Below are positions 17,449 through 25,803 of a DNA stretch of 64,000 bases, in pieces. The stretch is taken from contig CAZQDJ010000001.1 in NCBI GenBank assembly GCA_964592275.1, positions 1 through 64,000 on the forward strand, in the 5' to 3' direction. The stretch is from CANNBR01 sp964592275. Lineage in GTDB: Bacteria > Babelota > Babeliae > Babelales > CAIQNR01. Positions within the stretch are counted from its first letter, which is position 1, and every line of letters starts with the position of its first letter. Under the pieces are notes generated by a model that saw nothing but the letters and a program-made list of their open reading frames with translations, did no database searches and was not told the DNA's origin. A program made the translations under genes and the position numbers.

Positions 17449-18714
17449 TTAAGAAGTATGCCATTTCAAAAAAGGTTTTATTTTCCCTTTTTTATTTTGT
17501 AGAAAAGCTGACCTATCAGTACTTTTTTCCACAGAATGCTCACTCATAACAAAATTGAGAATATTTTTTTCAGAAAATAAAGTTGCTTGTTCAAAATCAG
17601 GTAAAGTACCATCATATCCAAGGTCAAAAACCTCAAGACCAACCATAACTACTCCCTCCTGAAAAATATGCTCTGGAATCGTGCAAACTAATGTTTCTTT
17701 AGCATCTAGCGCAACAGCTTCATAATCTCGCACAACCCTAGAACTCGTAAAAAGCAAATCTTCTTCTTCATTATAAAAAGAGAGAATAAATAAGGCTGTT
17801 TTATCACTATCAAACCTCCTGAACCCTATGTGAACTTTAAGCGGATCAGAAAGAAAAAACCGTTCTTGTTCATCACCATCAGTAGAAAGAATTTTAAGAG
17901 AGTCAAGAGCAAGCAAAGAACCTAACATAAGTCCGACATCACCCCACACCACTGAAGAAGAAGCAATCTTTTGTGTTCCCAAGTGAGCAGCCACTGCCTG
18001 AAGAGGGCCTCCTATAAATTCTTCACGCCCTTGCTTTAAAACAAGCACTCGAGAACATAATTTTTTTACAGCCACAAGATTATGTGAAACAAATAAAATC
18101 GTTCTGCCAGCTTTTCCCAAGTCACTCATTGATTGAATACATTTTTTTTCAAACTCATAGTCACCCACTGCTAACACTTCATCTATCAAAAGAATTTCTG
18201 GTCGCAAGTGCGCCGCTACTGAAAAGGCAAGCCGTAACCGCATCCCTGATGAATATTTTTTTACCGGGATATCAAGAAACTGTTCTACCCCTGCAAATGA
18301 CACAATTTCATCGAAATACTTACTTATTTCCCAACGCTTCATCCCAAGAATAACTCCACTCAGGTAAATATTTTCACGGCCACTTAGTTCTCCATGAAAC
18401 CCAGTTCCCACCTCTAAAAGGCTCGCTACGCGTCCACGAATTGTCACTTTGCCAGAGGTAGGTGCGGTTATTCTGCTCAAAATTTTTAATAAAGTACTTT
18501 TACCAGAACCATTTTTTCCAATAACTCCCAGTACTTCTCCTTCTTGAACTTCAAAAGAAACATCTTTTAAGGCATAGAAAGATTTTTTAGGTAACGATGG
18601 TTTAAATAAAGAACTCACTTGAGAAAACAAAAGCTCGCGAAAGCTCTGATCCTTATCAGCTTGAGTTCCGAGTTGATAGATTTTTGAAAGATTTTCAACA
18701 ATTATGCGCTTCAT
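17449..18714 (-). CDS. wzt: Polysaccharide ABC exporter ATPase (Wzt-like, with C-terminal extension)
   Basis: The nucleotide-binding domain fills residues 1-250 with Walker A GKNGSGKST, signature YSSGMRLRLAFS, Walker B LLIDEVLAVGD and the H-loop FVSHN. The remaining ~170 residues form a beta-rich C-terminal domain. In Wzt of O9a-like systems the equivalent region recognises the modified chain end before export, so this exporter may require a specific terminal modification. The O-methyltransferase genes nearby could supply one (inference). It is followed by the permease-coupled order typical of Wzm-Wzt, with wzm 9 nt upstream. Confidence 0.93.
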   Translation of the reverse strand: MKRIIVENLSKIYQLGTQADKDQSFRELLFSQVSSLFKPSLPKKSFYALKDVSFEVQEGEVLGVIGKNGSGKSTLLKILSRITAPTSGKVTIRGRVASLLEVGTGFHGELSGRENIYLSGVILGMKRWEISKYFDEIVSFAGVEQFLDIPVKKYSSGMRLRLAFSVAAHLRPEILLIDEVLAVGDYEFEKKCIQSMSDLGKAGRTILFVSHNLVAVKKLCSRVLVLKQGREEFIGGPLQAVAAHLGTQKIASSSVVWGDVGLMLGSLLALDSLKILSTDGDEQERFFLSDPLKVHIGFRRFDSDKTALFILSFYNEEEDLLFTSSRVVRDYEAVALDAKETLVCTIPEHIFQEGVVMVGLEVFDLGYDGTLPDFEQATLFSEKNILNFVMSEHSVEKSTDRSAFLQNKKGKIKPFLKWHTS

Positions 18715-18723
18715 ACATAAACC

Positions 18724-19539
18724 TTAAATGATATCTGCAAACTGTTCTTCTGCTTTTTTAAAGTACAGAATACTCACAATAGAAATGCCCACTGTCATTG
18801 CCAACGAAACAACCGCATACTCACCATACAACGGCTCATTCAACAAACAAAAACGAAACCCATTAATAATTCCAGACAATGGATTCAGTGCCAAAAAAAT
18901 ACGTAGTTGTTGCGGAACCATACAAAAATTAAAAGCAACAGGAGTGCAATAAATCCCTAACTGGGCAACAAACGGTAAAATGTGCCTGAAATCTCGATAG
19001 CGAACTATAAGCGAAGCGAATAAAAGACTAACAGATAGAGATAGTACCGCTAACCAAATACCAAACAATGGTAAGAAAAAAATAGTAAGTGAAGGGAAAT
19101 ACTGATAGCGAAAAATGGCAATCAACAAGTAACACAAAAATGAAATGGAAAAATCAACGCCAGCACACAGCAATCGACTTGAAGGAAGCATGATCCGCGG
19201 AAAGTAAACCTTAGAAACTAACTGTTCATTTGCTAAAAAACTCATACTTGCATGCGTTAACATGTCAGCAAAAAATTGCCAGGCAAGCATCGCAGAAAAA
19301 ATCACCAATGAGTACGGAGTATTTCCACTTGATATTCCCGCAATTTTACTAAAAATAACCGTGAAAACTGCCACTGTTAAAAGCGGCCTCACTACAACCC
19401 ATAACACTCCAATAACTGTTTGCTTATATTGAACGAGAATATCTCGCCACCCTAAAAAGAAGAAAACTTCCCGATAATCCCAAAGCTCACCAAACACTAC
19501 TTTCCATGATTTTTTAGGAGTGATAATTATTTCATTCAT
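18724..19539 (-). CDS. wzm: Polysaccharide ABC exporter permease (Wzm-like)
   Basis: ABC-2 type membrane component, 271 aa, with six predicted membrane helices. Hallmarks are the amphipathic N-terminal FLGWRDILVQYKQTVIG, then LWVVVRPLLTVAVFTVIF, and the late ALNPLSGIINGFR. Together with Wzt it exports a complete undecaprenyl-linked glycan to the periplasm. The start at 19539 overlaps the stop of the GT4 N-terminal-half gene as ATGA; an upstream in-frame start (19548) is less likely. Confidence 0.93.
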   Translation of the reverse strand: MNEIIITPKKSWKVVFGELWDYREVFFFLGWRDILVQYKQTVIGVLWVVVRPLLTVAVFTVIFSKIAGISSGNTPYSLVIFSAMLAWQFFADMLTHASMSFLANEQLVSKVYFPRIMLPSSRLLCAGVDFSISFLCYLLIAIFRYQYFPSLTIFFLPLFGIWLAVLSLSVSLLFASLIVRYRDFRHILPFVAQLGIYCTPVAFNFCMVPQQLRIFLALNPLSGIINGFRFCLLNEPLYGEYAVVSLAMTVGISIVSILYFKKAEEQFADII

Positions 19540-20165
19540 TGTGCACACTCTCTTTTTATTCGTTTCGGATCAAACTGTTCCGTATCAACTCCATTGGGAT
19601 TTACCAAGATTTTTTTTGCGGGTACACCCCAACTAATAAGCTCATTTTTTAGAATTTCTGAAACTACCACAAGATAATCTGCTTGTCTTATGGTATATCG
19701 TTCAATCCACGACAAAGGCTTTATCAAAAACGTTAATCTTTTTTTAGGAACCCATTCAAATGCGGTCCATACCTCTGAACAGTTATATTCAAGAATTAAT
19801 TTCTTTCTGTACCAACGCGCAAGCAACACACCAGTCAAGTTAAGAAGACTATAACGTTGATAGATACAGGCAATAGGATACTCATGAATAAGTTTTTTAG
19901 TTTGAAAAAAGAAAAAAAAAGATGATAAAAAACAGTTCATCTTCCAGCATAAGAATCGCAACCATTGAGGATTTGAAAGCTTTACCAATGTTTCTAATTT
20001 CACATTCTTTAATGCTGAGTCCAAACACGAAGAAGCGCACACAACTCGATACCCAAGTTCATGAAATCCTTTGATAACTCCCAGCGTATGAGTTACTGAA
20101 CCACCTACGATTAATTCTTCATCCCAAATATCGGTGCGCAGATACAAAATATATTTGTCGCTCAT
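19536..20165 (-). CDS. N-terminal (GT-B, acceptor-binding) half of a split GT4 glycosyltransferase
   Basis: The 209 residues correspond only to the first Rossmann domain of a GT4 enzyme. The glycine-rich acceptor loop is IVGGSVTHTLGVIKGF. Then come CIYQRYSLLNLTGVLLA and LILEYNCSEVW, typical of one GT4 subfamily, and finally ADYLVVVSEILK and KILVNPNGVDTEQFDP, after which the protein ends. The nucleotide-sugar domain that should follow is encoded by the gene at 7010-7630. The gene overlaps asnB upstream and wzm downstream, each by ATGA, so it is an integrated operon member rather than an obvious decaying fragment. Confidence 0.85.
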   Translation of the reverse strand: MSDKYILYLRTDIWDEELIVGGSVTHTLGVIKGFHELGYRVVCASSCLDSALKNVKLETLVKLSNPQWLRFLCWKMNCFLSSFFFFFQTKKLIHEYPIACIYQRYSLLNLTGVLLARWYRKKLILEYNCSEVWTAFEWVPKKRLTFLIKPLSWIERYTIRQADYLVVVSEILKNELISWGVPAKKILVNPNGVDTEQFDPKRIKRECAQ

Positions 20166-22117
20166 TCAAGCGCCCCTGTTGCTAAAAGATTTTGAAGAGC
20201 CCATAACTGTGGAGAATAATTACCATAAGAAAGCGTGTTATTTTTTACTATTTTCTCAATTTCTGCGCCCTTAAAAAGAAACTCTAAGTCATGCCGCTTG
20301 GTAGATAACAAATCAGAAAAATAAGCTTTAAAGTACGATCCATTTTTGAACCAATGAGCTGCAGGAGTTCCAAAACCAACTTTTTTACGATAAATAATAT
20401 CGTTTGGTAAAATACCTTCACATGCCTTTTTAAGAATGTATTTTGTTATCCCATTTTTGTATTTCAGTGCAGTTGAAACCTGAAGAGCAAATTCAACATG
20501 CTCATGATCCAAGAATGGAACGCGTCCTTCAACTGACGTTGCCATGGTCATTTTATCAACACGCATCAGTAACAACTCAGGAAGGCGTTGTTTAAGTTCT
20601 AAGTAGGTCATGGATTGTAAAAAATCACCTTGCGGATTTTTTACATAAAACTTTTTAAGATGATATTCAACTATTGCATAACTATCAGATGTTTGTTGTA
20701 ACTCTGGGTATATTTTTCTAATGACGTCATCCTCGCTTTGTTTCTCGTCAAAAAAAAGTAATTGACGCTTCCAATCATCTGAAAAAGCAATCGCTTCCCC
20801 CCAAAATAAATGCTGCCCAGAAGCCCACCTATCAACAACAAACTGCTGATTTTTTTTATAAGGAAAAAGCTGTGCAGCAATCCACGCCCCTGCTTTTTTG
20901 ATTGGTTGAGGTATGCCCACGGTTGGTTGATAATAGCGGCGATAAACATCAAGGTACTGAGCATAGCTTTGATACCCACAATAGAGCTCATCAGATCCTT
21001 CGCCCACTTGAACAACGGCAACCCCTGAATCTCTCAGTAATTTTGAAACATAATACAAGGGAATGCAGACAGAATCGGCTAATGGCTCATCTTGGTGGTA
21101 CACCATTTTTTGGAAAAATTCGAATGCTTCTTTTTCAGAAATCGTAATTTCATAATGCTCGGTATTGAATAATTTTGAAACTTTACGCGCCCAGGCAACT
21201 TCGCTGTATTCAGGACCATCAGAAAATGAAACGTTAAACGTCTTCACTCGGTCAGTAAATCGAGACATCAATGCAGTGATTAAACTTGAATCGACTCCTC
21301 CTGATAAAAAGACTCCAAAAGAAACATCCGATATCATTCGTTTTTGTACTGCATCAGTCAGCAGAGTGCGAATTTGAGCAATACAAAACTGTTCATCAGC
21401 TAAATCTTTTTCTGGATACATAATTTTCGGGACAAGCGGATTATACCATTCATGAAAAGTTATTTCTTTTGCCGTATCCATTTTCATATACATACCAGCA
21501 GGGAGCTTATACATCCCTTGATATAACGTGTAAGGAGCCGGAGTTACCAGAAACGTAAGATAATGATACAACGCCTGGTGATTAAGTTTTTTATTCAGCC
21601 ATGGCAAGTGCCACAACGCTTTAATTTCTGAAGCAAAACTAAAATAGCCCCCTTCTAAAGAAAAATAAAATGGCTTAATTCCAATACGATCACGAACACA
21701 ATACCACTCATTGGTCAGCAAATTACCTAATACAGCCGCAAACATACCTTCTAACTTATCAAGGCACGCAATTCCCCATTGTTTAAAAGCGTAGAGAAAT
21801 ACTTCTGTATCGGTCTGAGAAGTGAACTGGTGACCATATCCTTCAAGCTCTGTACGTAATTTTTTGTAATTATAAATTTCACCATTGAACATAATGACAG
21901 TCGTTCTCTGTGCATCGAACATCGGCTGCGCGCCAGCATGCGAAAGATCAATGATACTCAATCGACGATAGACAAAGGCTGCTTTATGTTTTTCAGAAAC
22001 CCAAATACCATGTCCGTCAGGCCCCCGATGAGCAATAGTGGTATGCATTTTTTCAAGAACTTCTTGGTCAACTGCAAACTGTCCGCCACATGAAATATAC
22101 CCTGCAAATCCACACAT
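20162..22117 (-). CDS. asnB: Glutamine-dependent asparagine synthetase-type amidotransferase
   Basis: This 651-aa class II amidotransferase has the nucleophilic Cys as residue 2 (MCGFAGYI), which fixes the start at 22117 rather than the ATG 9 nt upstream. The glutaminase domain contains HRGPDGHG and MFNGEIYNY. The synthetase domain has the PP-loop FLSGGVDSSLITAL and RVPFLDHEHVEF. It may make asparagine, but AsnB homologues in polysaccharide loci often amidate uronic-acid sugars; with wecC in the same operon that is plausible here. AAGGTGTG precedes the start. Confidence 0.92.
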   Translation of the reverse strand: MCGFAGYISCGGQFAVDQEVLEKMHTTIAHRGPDGHGIWVSEKHKAAFVYRRLSIIDLSHAGAQPMFDAQRTTVIMFNGEIYNYKKLRTELEGYGHQFTSQTDTEVFLYAFKQWGIACLDKLEGMFAAVLGNLLTNEWYCVRDRIGIKPFYFSLEGGYFSFASEIKALWHLPWLNKKLNHQALYHYLTFLVTPAPYTLYQGMYKLPAGMYMKMDTAKEITFHEWYNPLVPKIMYPEKDLADEQFCIAQIRTLLTDAVQKRMISDVSFGVFLSGGVDSSLITALMSRFTDRVKTFNVSFSDGPEYSEVAWARKVSKLFNTEHYEITISEKEAFEFFQKMVYHQDEPLADSVCIPLYYVSKLLRDSGVAVVQVGEGSDELYCGYQSYAQYLDVYRRYYQPTVGIPQPIKKAGAWIAAQLFPYKKNQQFVVDRWASGQHLFWGEAIAFSDDWKRQLLFFDEKQSEDDVIRKIYPELQQTSDSYAIVEYHLKKFYVKNPQGDFLQSMTYLELKQRLPELLLMRVDKMTMATSVEGRVPFLDHEHVEFALQVSTALKYKNGITKYILKKACEGILPNDIIYRKKVGFGTPAAHWFKNGSYFKAYFSDLLSTKRHDLEFLFKGAEIEKIVKNNTLSYGNYSPQLWALQNLLATGALE

Positions 22118-22170
22118 ACTACACACCTTTTTTAGTCTCTTTATCTATTAGTTCGCTAACTCGGCCTTGT

Positions 22171-22299
22171 GTGTCATTCCCAGCTTGCACTAGCAAGTAG
22201 GTAGGGGAATCTTTGGCGTACCTATCAAGTCCTTTTAAATGAATTTTTTATTTTTTCAAAGATCCCCGTACCGTTCACTCCGTTCTCTGGGGATGACAC
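22171..22299. repeat. Palindromic intergenic repeat element, copy 3
   Basis: GTGTCATTCCCAG (22171-22183) and CTGGGGATGACAC (22287-22299) form the terminal inverted repeat with one mismatch. Nested within it are GGGGAATCTTTG (22204-22215) and CAAAGATCCCC (22257-22267). Its right end, CCGTTCACTCCGTTCTCTGGGGATGAC, combines motifs also present in copy 2 near 3640 and 3716. Read on the minus strand, this end encodes the last residues and stop codon of the GT-C gene (22275-23681). Confidence 0.75.
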
Positions 22300-23681
22300 G
22301 TTTTACTATTACGTCGCTGAAAATGACACTTATACATTTTATACAAACTTAAAATACCTTGTGCTGCAAGTATCAATAATAACGGTTCAAATAAAATGCG
22401 GTATCTTCCAGCGCCATAAAAGCCCGTTACTGCAGAAAAACACCCAATTACACAGAAGAAAAAAATCAGAAGTTCATACAATCCTTTTTGATACCAGTCT
22501 TTTATTGCCCATGCACCAAAGAACCATTTTAAACCGTTCATTACGGCTTCAAAAAGCATGAGTGACCCAACAAATGGATTTCTGAATGCCCACGCAAAAT
22601 AGCTATAAACTTGCGCAAAAAGCGATCCTTGTAATTCATGAAAAGGGATGATGTTCCCGCGCATTCCTGAATCGAAAAGAAGCTGTAACTGAACTGAATA
22701 TAATCCAAAAAAAGTTTTTGAAATATTCTGAAGATACATCTTTAAAACAATAAAGGGATGATCTAAACATGTTTCAAAAAAAAGCTTTTTTAAAGGAATC
22801 CAATATTCTTGCTGAAAAGTCGAATAACGAATATCCCCTAACGTTCTCAATTCTGAAACTATTTCCAAAACAGGTCTTTTTTGTAGCTGTGCCTGAATAA
22901 CTGCATGAAACCAATGATAAAGACCTCCCTCTACCAAAAAAGAAAGTTTGTAACACCCAAAAACCATCCCATTTCTGATGATGTACCACATAATAGGAAT
23001 ATAAAATGCTCCACAAAAATAAGCATAATCACCCCATGTCACTGAAAGTCGAATCACACGAGAAAGAACAAAAAAACAAAACGCTAAACACCACGGGAAA
23101 AATAAAGCGGTCGGTTTTACTAGAACAGAAAGACCAAGGAAAAAGCCTGCTAAAACAAGATTGATCCTTTTTTTTGTATAATAAAAGAGAGCACACTGTT
23201 CAAAAAAAACAGTTACCAAAAAAAGTAATAAAGTATCTGCCAACATAAATTGCGGGTACACAAAAAAAGCCCCATCAACTAATGCAAGTGCAAAAACAAT
23301 ACGCGCACATGTCCGTCCACACAAAAGAAAAGCTGTCTGAGCTGTTGAGAAAATAGAAAACAACGCTAGCAAAACCTGTAGTGCAATTACGAGCCAAAGA
23401 TCTTCTCCATAATCTCGGTAGATTATCCCCAAGAAAAAATGATATCCCCGTGTATGAACAGGAAGGAAACCATCAGGCTCACAAACATTTCCTGTCTTTA
23501 CAAAGTTGCGAGCAACTCGATCGTAAGCAGAAGAATCAACGTCATAATGACCATCTTGAAAGCTATACGAATAAAGCCCATATGAAAATGCCACAAAAAT
23601 GATTGATCCAACCGTTGAAAAAAACTTATTCTCCGTAAGAAAATTCTTTATTTCCGCCACCTTTGCATACCAATTCGTCAA
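22275..23681 (-). CDS. ArnT/PMT-like GT-C membrane glycosyltransferase
   Basis: The ~468-aa protein has about ten membrane segments. The first periplasmic loop carries YDVDSSAYDRVARNF, the acidic pattern of GT-C enzymes using polyprenyl-phosphate sugars, followed by HTRGYHFFLGIIY. It probably transfers a lipid-linked sugar on the periplasmic side. The start is uncertain: the longest frame begins with TTG at 23681, 56 nt inside the oxidoreductase gene, with no clear Shine-Dalgarno; GTG at 23660 is an alternative. The last residues (TCHPQRTE) and the stop are encoded by the palindromic repeat at 22171-22299, so the original C-terminus was probably altered by repeat insertion. Confidence 0.75.
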   Translation of the reverse strand: MTNWYAKVAEIKNFLTENKFFSTVGSIIFVAFSYGLYSYSFQDGHYDVDSSAYDRVARNFVKTGNVCEPDGFLPVHTRGYHFFLGIIYRDYGEDLWLVIALQVLLALFSIFSTAQTAFLLCGRTCARIVFALALVDGAFFVYPQFMLADTLLLFLVTVFFEQCALFYYTKKRINLVLAGFFLGLSVLVKPTALFFPWCLAFCFFVLSRVIRLSVTWGDYAYFCGAFYIPIMWYIIRNGMVFGCYKLSFLVEGGLYHWFHAVIQAQLQKRPVLEIVSELRTLGDIRYSTFQQEYWIPLKKLFFETCLDHPFIVLKMYLQNISKTFFGLYSVQLQLLFDSGMRGNIIPFHELQGSLFAQVYSYFAWAFRNPFVGSLMLFEAVMNGLKWFFGAWAIKDWYQKGLYELLIFFFCVIGCFSAVTGFYGAGRYRILFEPLLLILAAQGILSLYKMYKCHFQRRNSKTCHPQRTE

Positions 23682-25803
23682 TAATAAGTGTTAATTCAGC
23701 AACTCTATTCAAACGCTCTAGGGAAATAGGCATCCTGCGTTCTTCACTCTGAAGTCCATCAAAAAATTTCTCTAATAAAATTTCATGCCCTTTATCTGGA
23801 TATCTCGTGCTTTCATTAAAACTATGTGATAAGCCAAATCCTTGGAGCACTTTATAATCATCCATTACAATCGTTTTTGAATCGTAAAAAACTTCCATAC
23901 GCTCTTTACCAAGCGCGCTATGTCCTAATGCAGTGTAAAGAAGGGTACAAATCGAACCATCATCAAAACTTATTTGCGTTGAAAAGTTATCAGTAGGGAA
24001 AATATCATCAGAGCCTGGTTTTACCGATTCAACGGAAACTGCTACCGGCTTTGCTCCGGTTAAAAAACAAAAAAGATCAAAAATATGACAGGCTTCACCG
24101 ATCACACGTCCAGCACCAAGTTCTGTTTGTGTCCAATGATCACCAGGAATATACCCAGCATTCATGCGATAATGGATAACAACGGGAGACTTTCTTGAAA
24201 CCAATTCCCACTTTATTTTTTGCATATACGGAGCAAACGAACGGTTATAATCTACGCAGAAAGGAACCTTTGGATTATCCACCAAAAATTTACTGATACG
24301 CGCATACTGCTCAAACGTTGTTGCCATAGGCTTTTCAAGAAACACCGCTTTTCCATGTGCAAGTGCTTCCATTGCTTGATCACAATGGAATTTGTGAGGA
24401 GAAGCAATGACTATCGCATCAACAATATCTTTTTCAAAAAGATCGTGTGAATCCGTTAACGCAACGGCTGCTCCATACGTACGACACACATTTTTCGCAT
24501 TAGTAACATCAGTATCAACGATTGCCGAAATTTTTACATCGCGCACCTTAGAAACAAGAGGAAGAAGTTTAACTTTTGAAAAACCACCAACTCCTACAAA
24601 TCCTACGCGCAATGAAGTTCCCACAGCAGGTGTAAAAGCAAGAGCTTTCACTGATAATGGCTTACGAATGGCAGGAACAAAAGAAATTTCATTCTTAGGA
24701 GTGTAGCGTAAAATAACTCCTAAAACCTCTTTAGTTTTAATAAGTTCATATGCCTTTGTAACATCCTCTATATAAAATTCTTTGGTTGCTAACTTATCAA
24801 CGAACAGTTTTTTTTGAACTATTAGATCAACAATTGCTTCCATATTGCGATTTTCAGTCCAACGAACATAATCGTATGGATAATCTTTTCCTTCTATTTC
24901 ATACGAAGTATCATAGCGACCTGGACCATAAGAACAGGATATGAGAAGATCAATTTCTTTTTTATAAAGCGGGTTACGTTGTAAATCAAGACCAACATCT
25001 CCAACTACTACCACCTTACCTTTGCGCCGAGTTACTTCCATAGCAGCTTGTACAATCGCACTACTTGGAGTTGCTGCAGTAATAATCGTACAATCAACTC
25101 CGCGATGGTGAGTCAAAAATTCTAAATCTTTTTCGAACGTTTCTGAATCTGCCTTAAAAACATGATCTGCTCCAAGTTCAGAGGCAAGGGCCATACGTTC
25201 AGGAAGAAGATCAACACCAATTACTTTGCATCCGGCATTTTTTGCAAGTTGAACAGTAATTTGCCCAAGAAGCCCCAACCCCATCACACACACTGTTTCT
25301 CCAAGCTGAAGCTCAGCTCGTCGAATACCCTGCAACGCAATAGAACCTATCGTAGTAATACTTGCATGCTTTACAAAGGCTTCATCTTTAACGGCAACTA
25401 CTAATTTTTCGGGAACACAAACAACATCAGCGTGATTAGCCCATCCAGCTCCCGCGCATGCTACAAAATCTCCCGCTCGAAACTTAGTGACTTTTTTACC
25501 AACAGCAAGAACTCGCCCCGAACATGAATACCCAAGAGCCTGTAAATTACTTTTTAACTTTGTATTGATAAGAGCGCTCGTACCACCAAATCCATTATCT
25601 GTAATTGATTGGAGCACTGCCTTAATTTTATGAGGAACGTTACTAAACATAACACTTCGCTGCGCATTGGAAATGGTGGCTGCTTCTGTCCCCGAACTTA
25701 TAAAAGAATAATGTACAGAAATCAAAACCGATCGTTCATCCAACGAAGGTTGTGCCACTTCTTGAACAATAAGAGATCCCTTATCTAAAAATAGTTGTCT
25801 CAC
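23626..25803 (-). CDS. Bi-domain oxidoreductase (zinc-ADH-like plus Gfo/Idh/MocA)
   Basis: Two dehydrogenases are fused in 725 aa. Residues 1-360 are a medium-chain alcohol-dehydrogenase-like domain (GYSCSGRVLAVGKKV, Rossmann VMGLGLLGQITVQLA). Residues ~395-700 are a Gfo/Idh/MocA domain (VGFVGVGGFSKVKLL, HGKAVFLEKPMATT, then GACHI-like GEACHIFDLF). Such fusions are common in bacterial polysaccharide loci, where they are presumed to oxidise or reduce a sugar nucleotide or sugar chain; the reaction is not established. The start is GTG at 25803, six nt after AAAGGGGGG, overlapping the wecC stop (GTGA). Confidence 0.87.
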   Translation of the reverse strand: MRQLFLDKGSLIVQEVAQPSLDERSVLISVHYSFISSGTEAATISNAQRSVMFSNVPHKIKAVLQSITDNGFGGTSALINTKLKSNLQALGYSCSGRVLAVGKKVTKFRAGDFVACAGAGWANHADVVCVPEKLVVAVKDEAFVKHASITTIGSIALQGIRRAELQLGETVCVMGLGLLGQITVQLAKNAGCKVIGVDLLPERMALASELGADHVFKADSETFEKDLEFLTHHRGVDCTIITAATPSSAIVQAAMEVTRRKGKVVVVGDVGLDLQRNPLYKKEIDLLISCSYGPGRYDTSYEIEGKDYPYDYVRWTENRNMEAIVDLIVQKKLFVDKLATKEFYIEDVTKAYELIKTKEVLGVILRYTPKNEISFVPAIRKPLSVKALAFTPAVGTSLRVGFVGVGGFSKVKLLPLVSKVRDVKISAIVDTDVTNAKNVCRTYGAAVALTDSHDLFEKDIVDAIVIASPHKFHCDQAMEALAHGKAVFLEKPMATTFEQYARISKFLVDNPKVPFCVDYNRSFAPYMQKIKWELVSRKSPVVIHYRMNAGYIPGDHWTQTELGAGRVIGEACHIFDLFCFLTGAKPVAVSVESVKPGSDDIFPTDNFSTQISFDDGSICTLLYTALGHSALGKERMEVFYDSKTIVMDDYKVLQGFGLSHSFNESTRYPDKGHEILLEKFFDGLQSEERRMPISLERLNRVAELTLIIDELVCKGGGNKEFSYGE

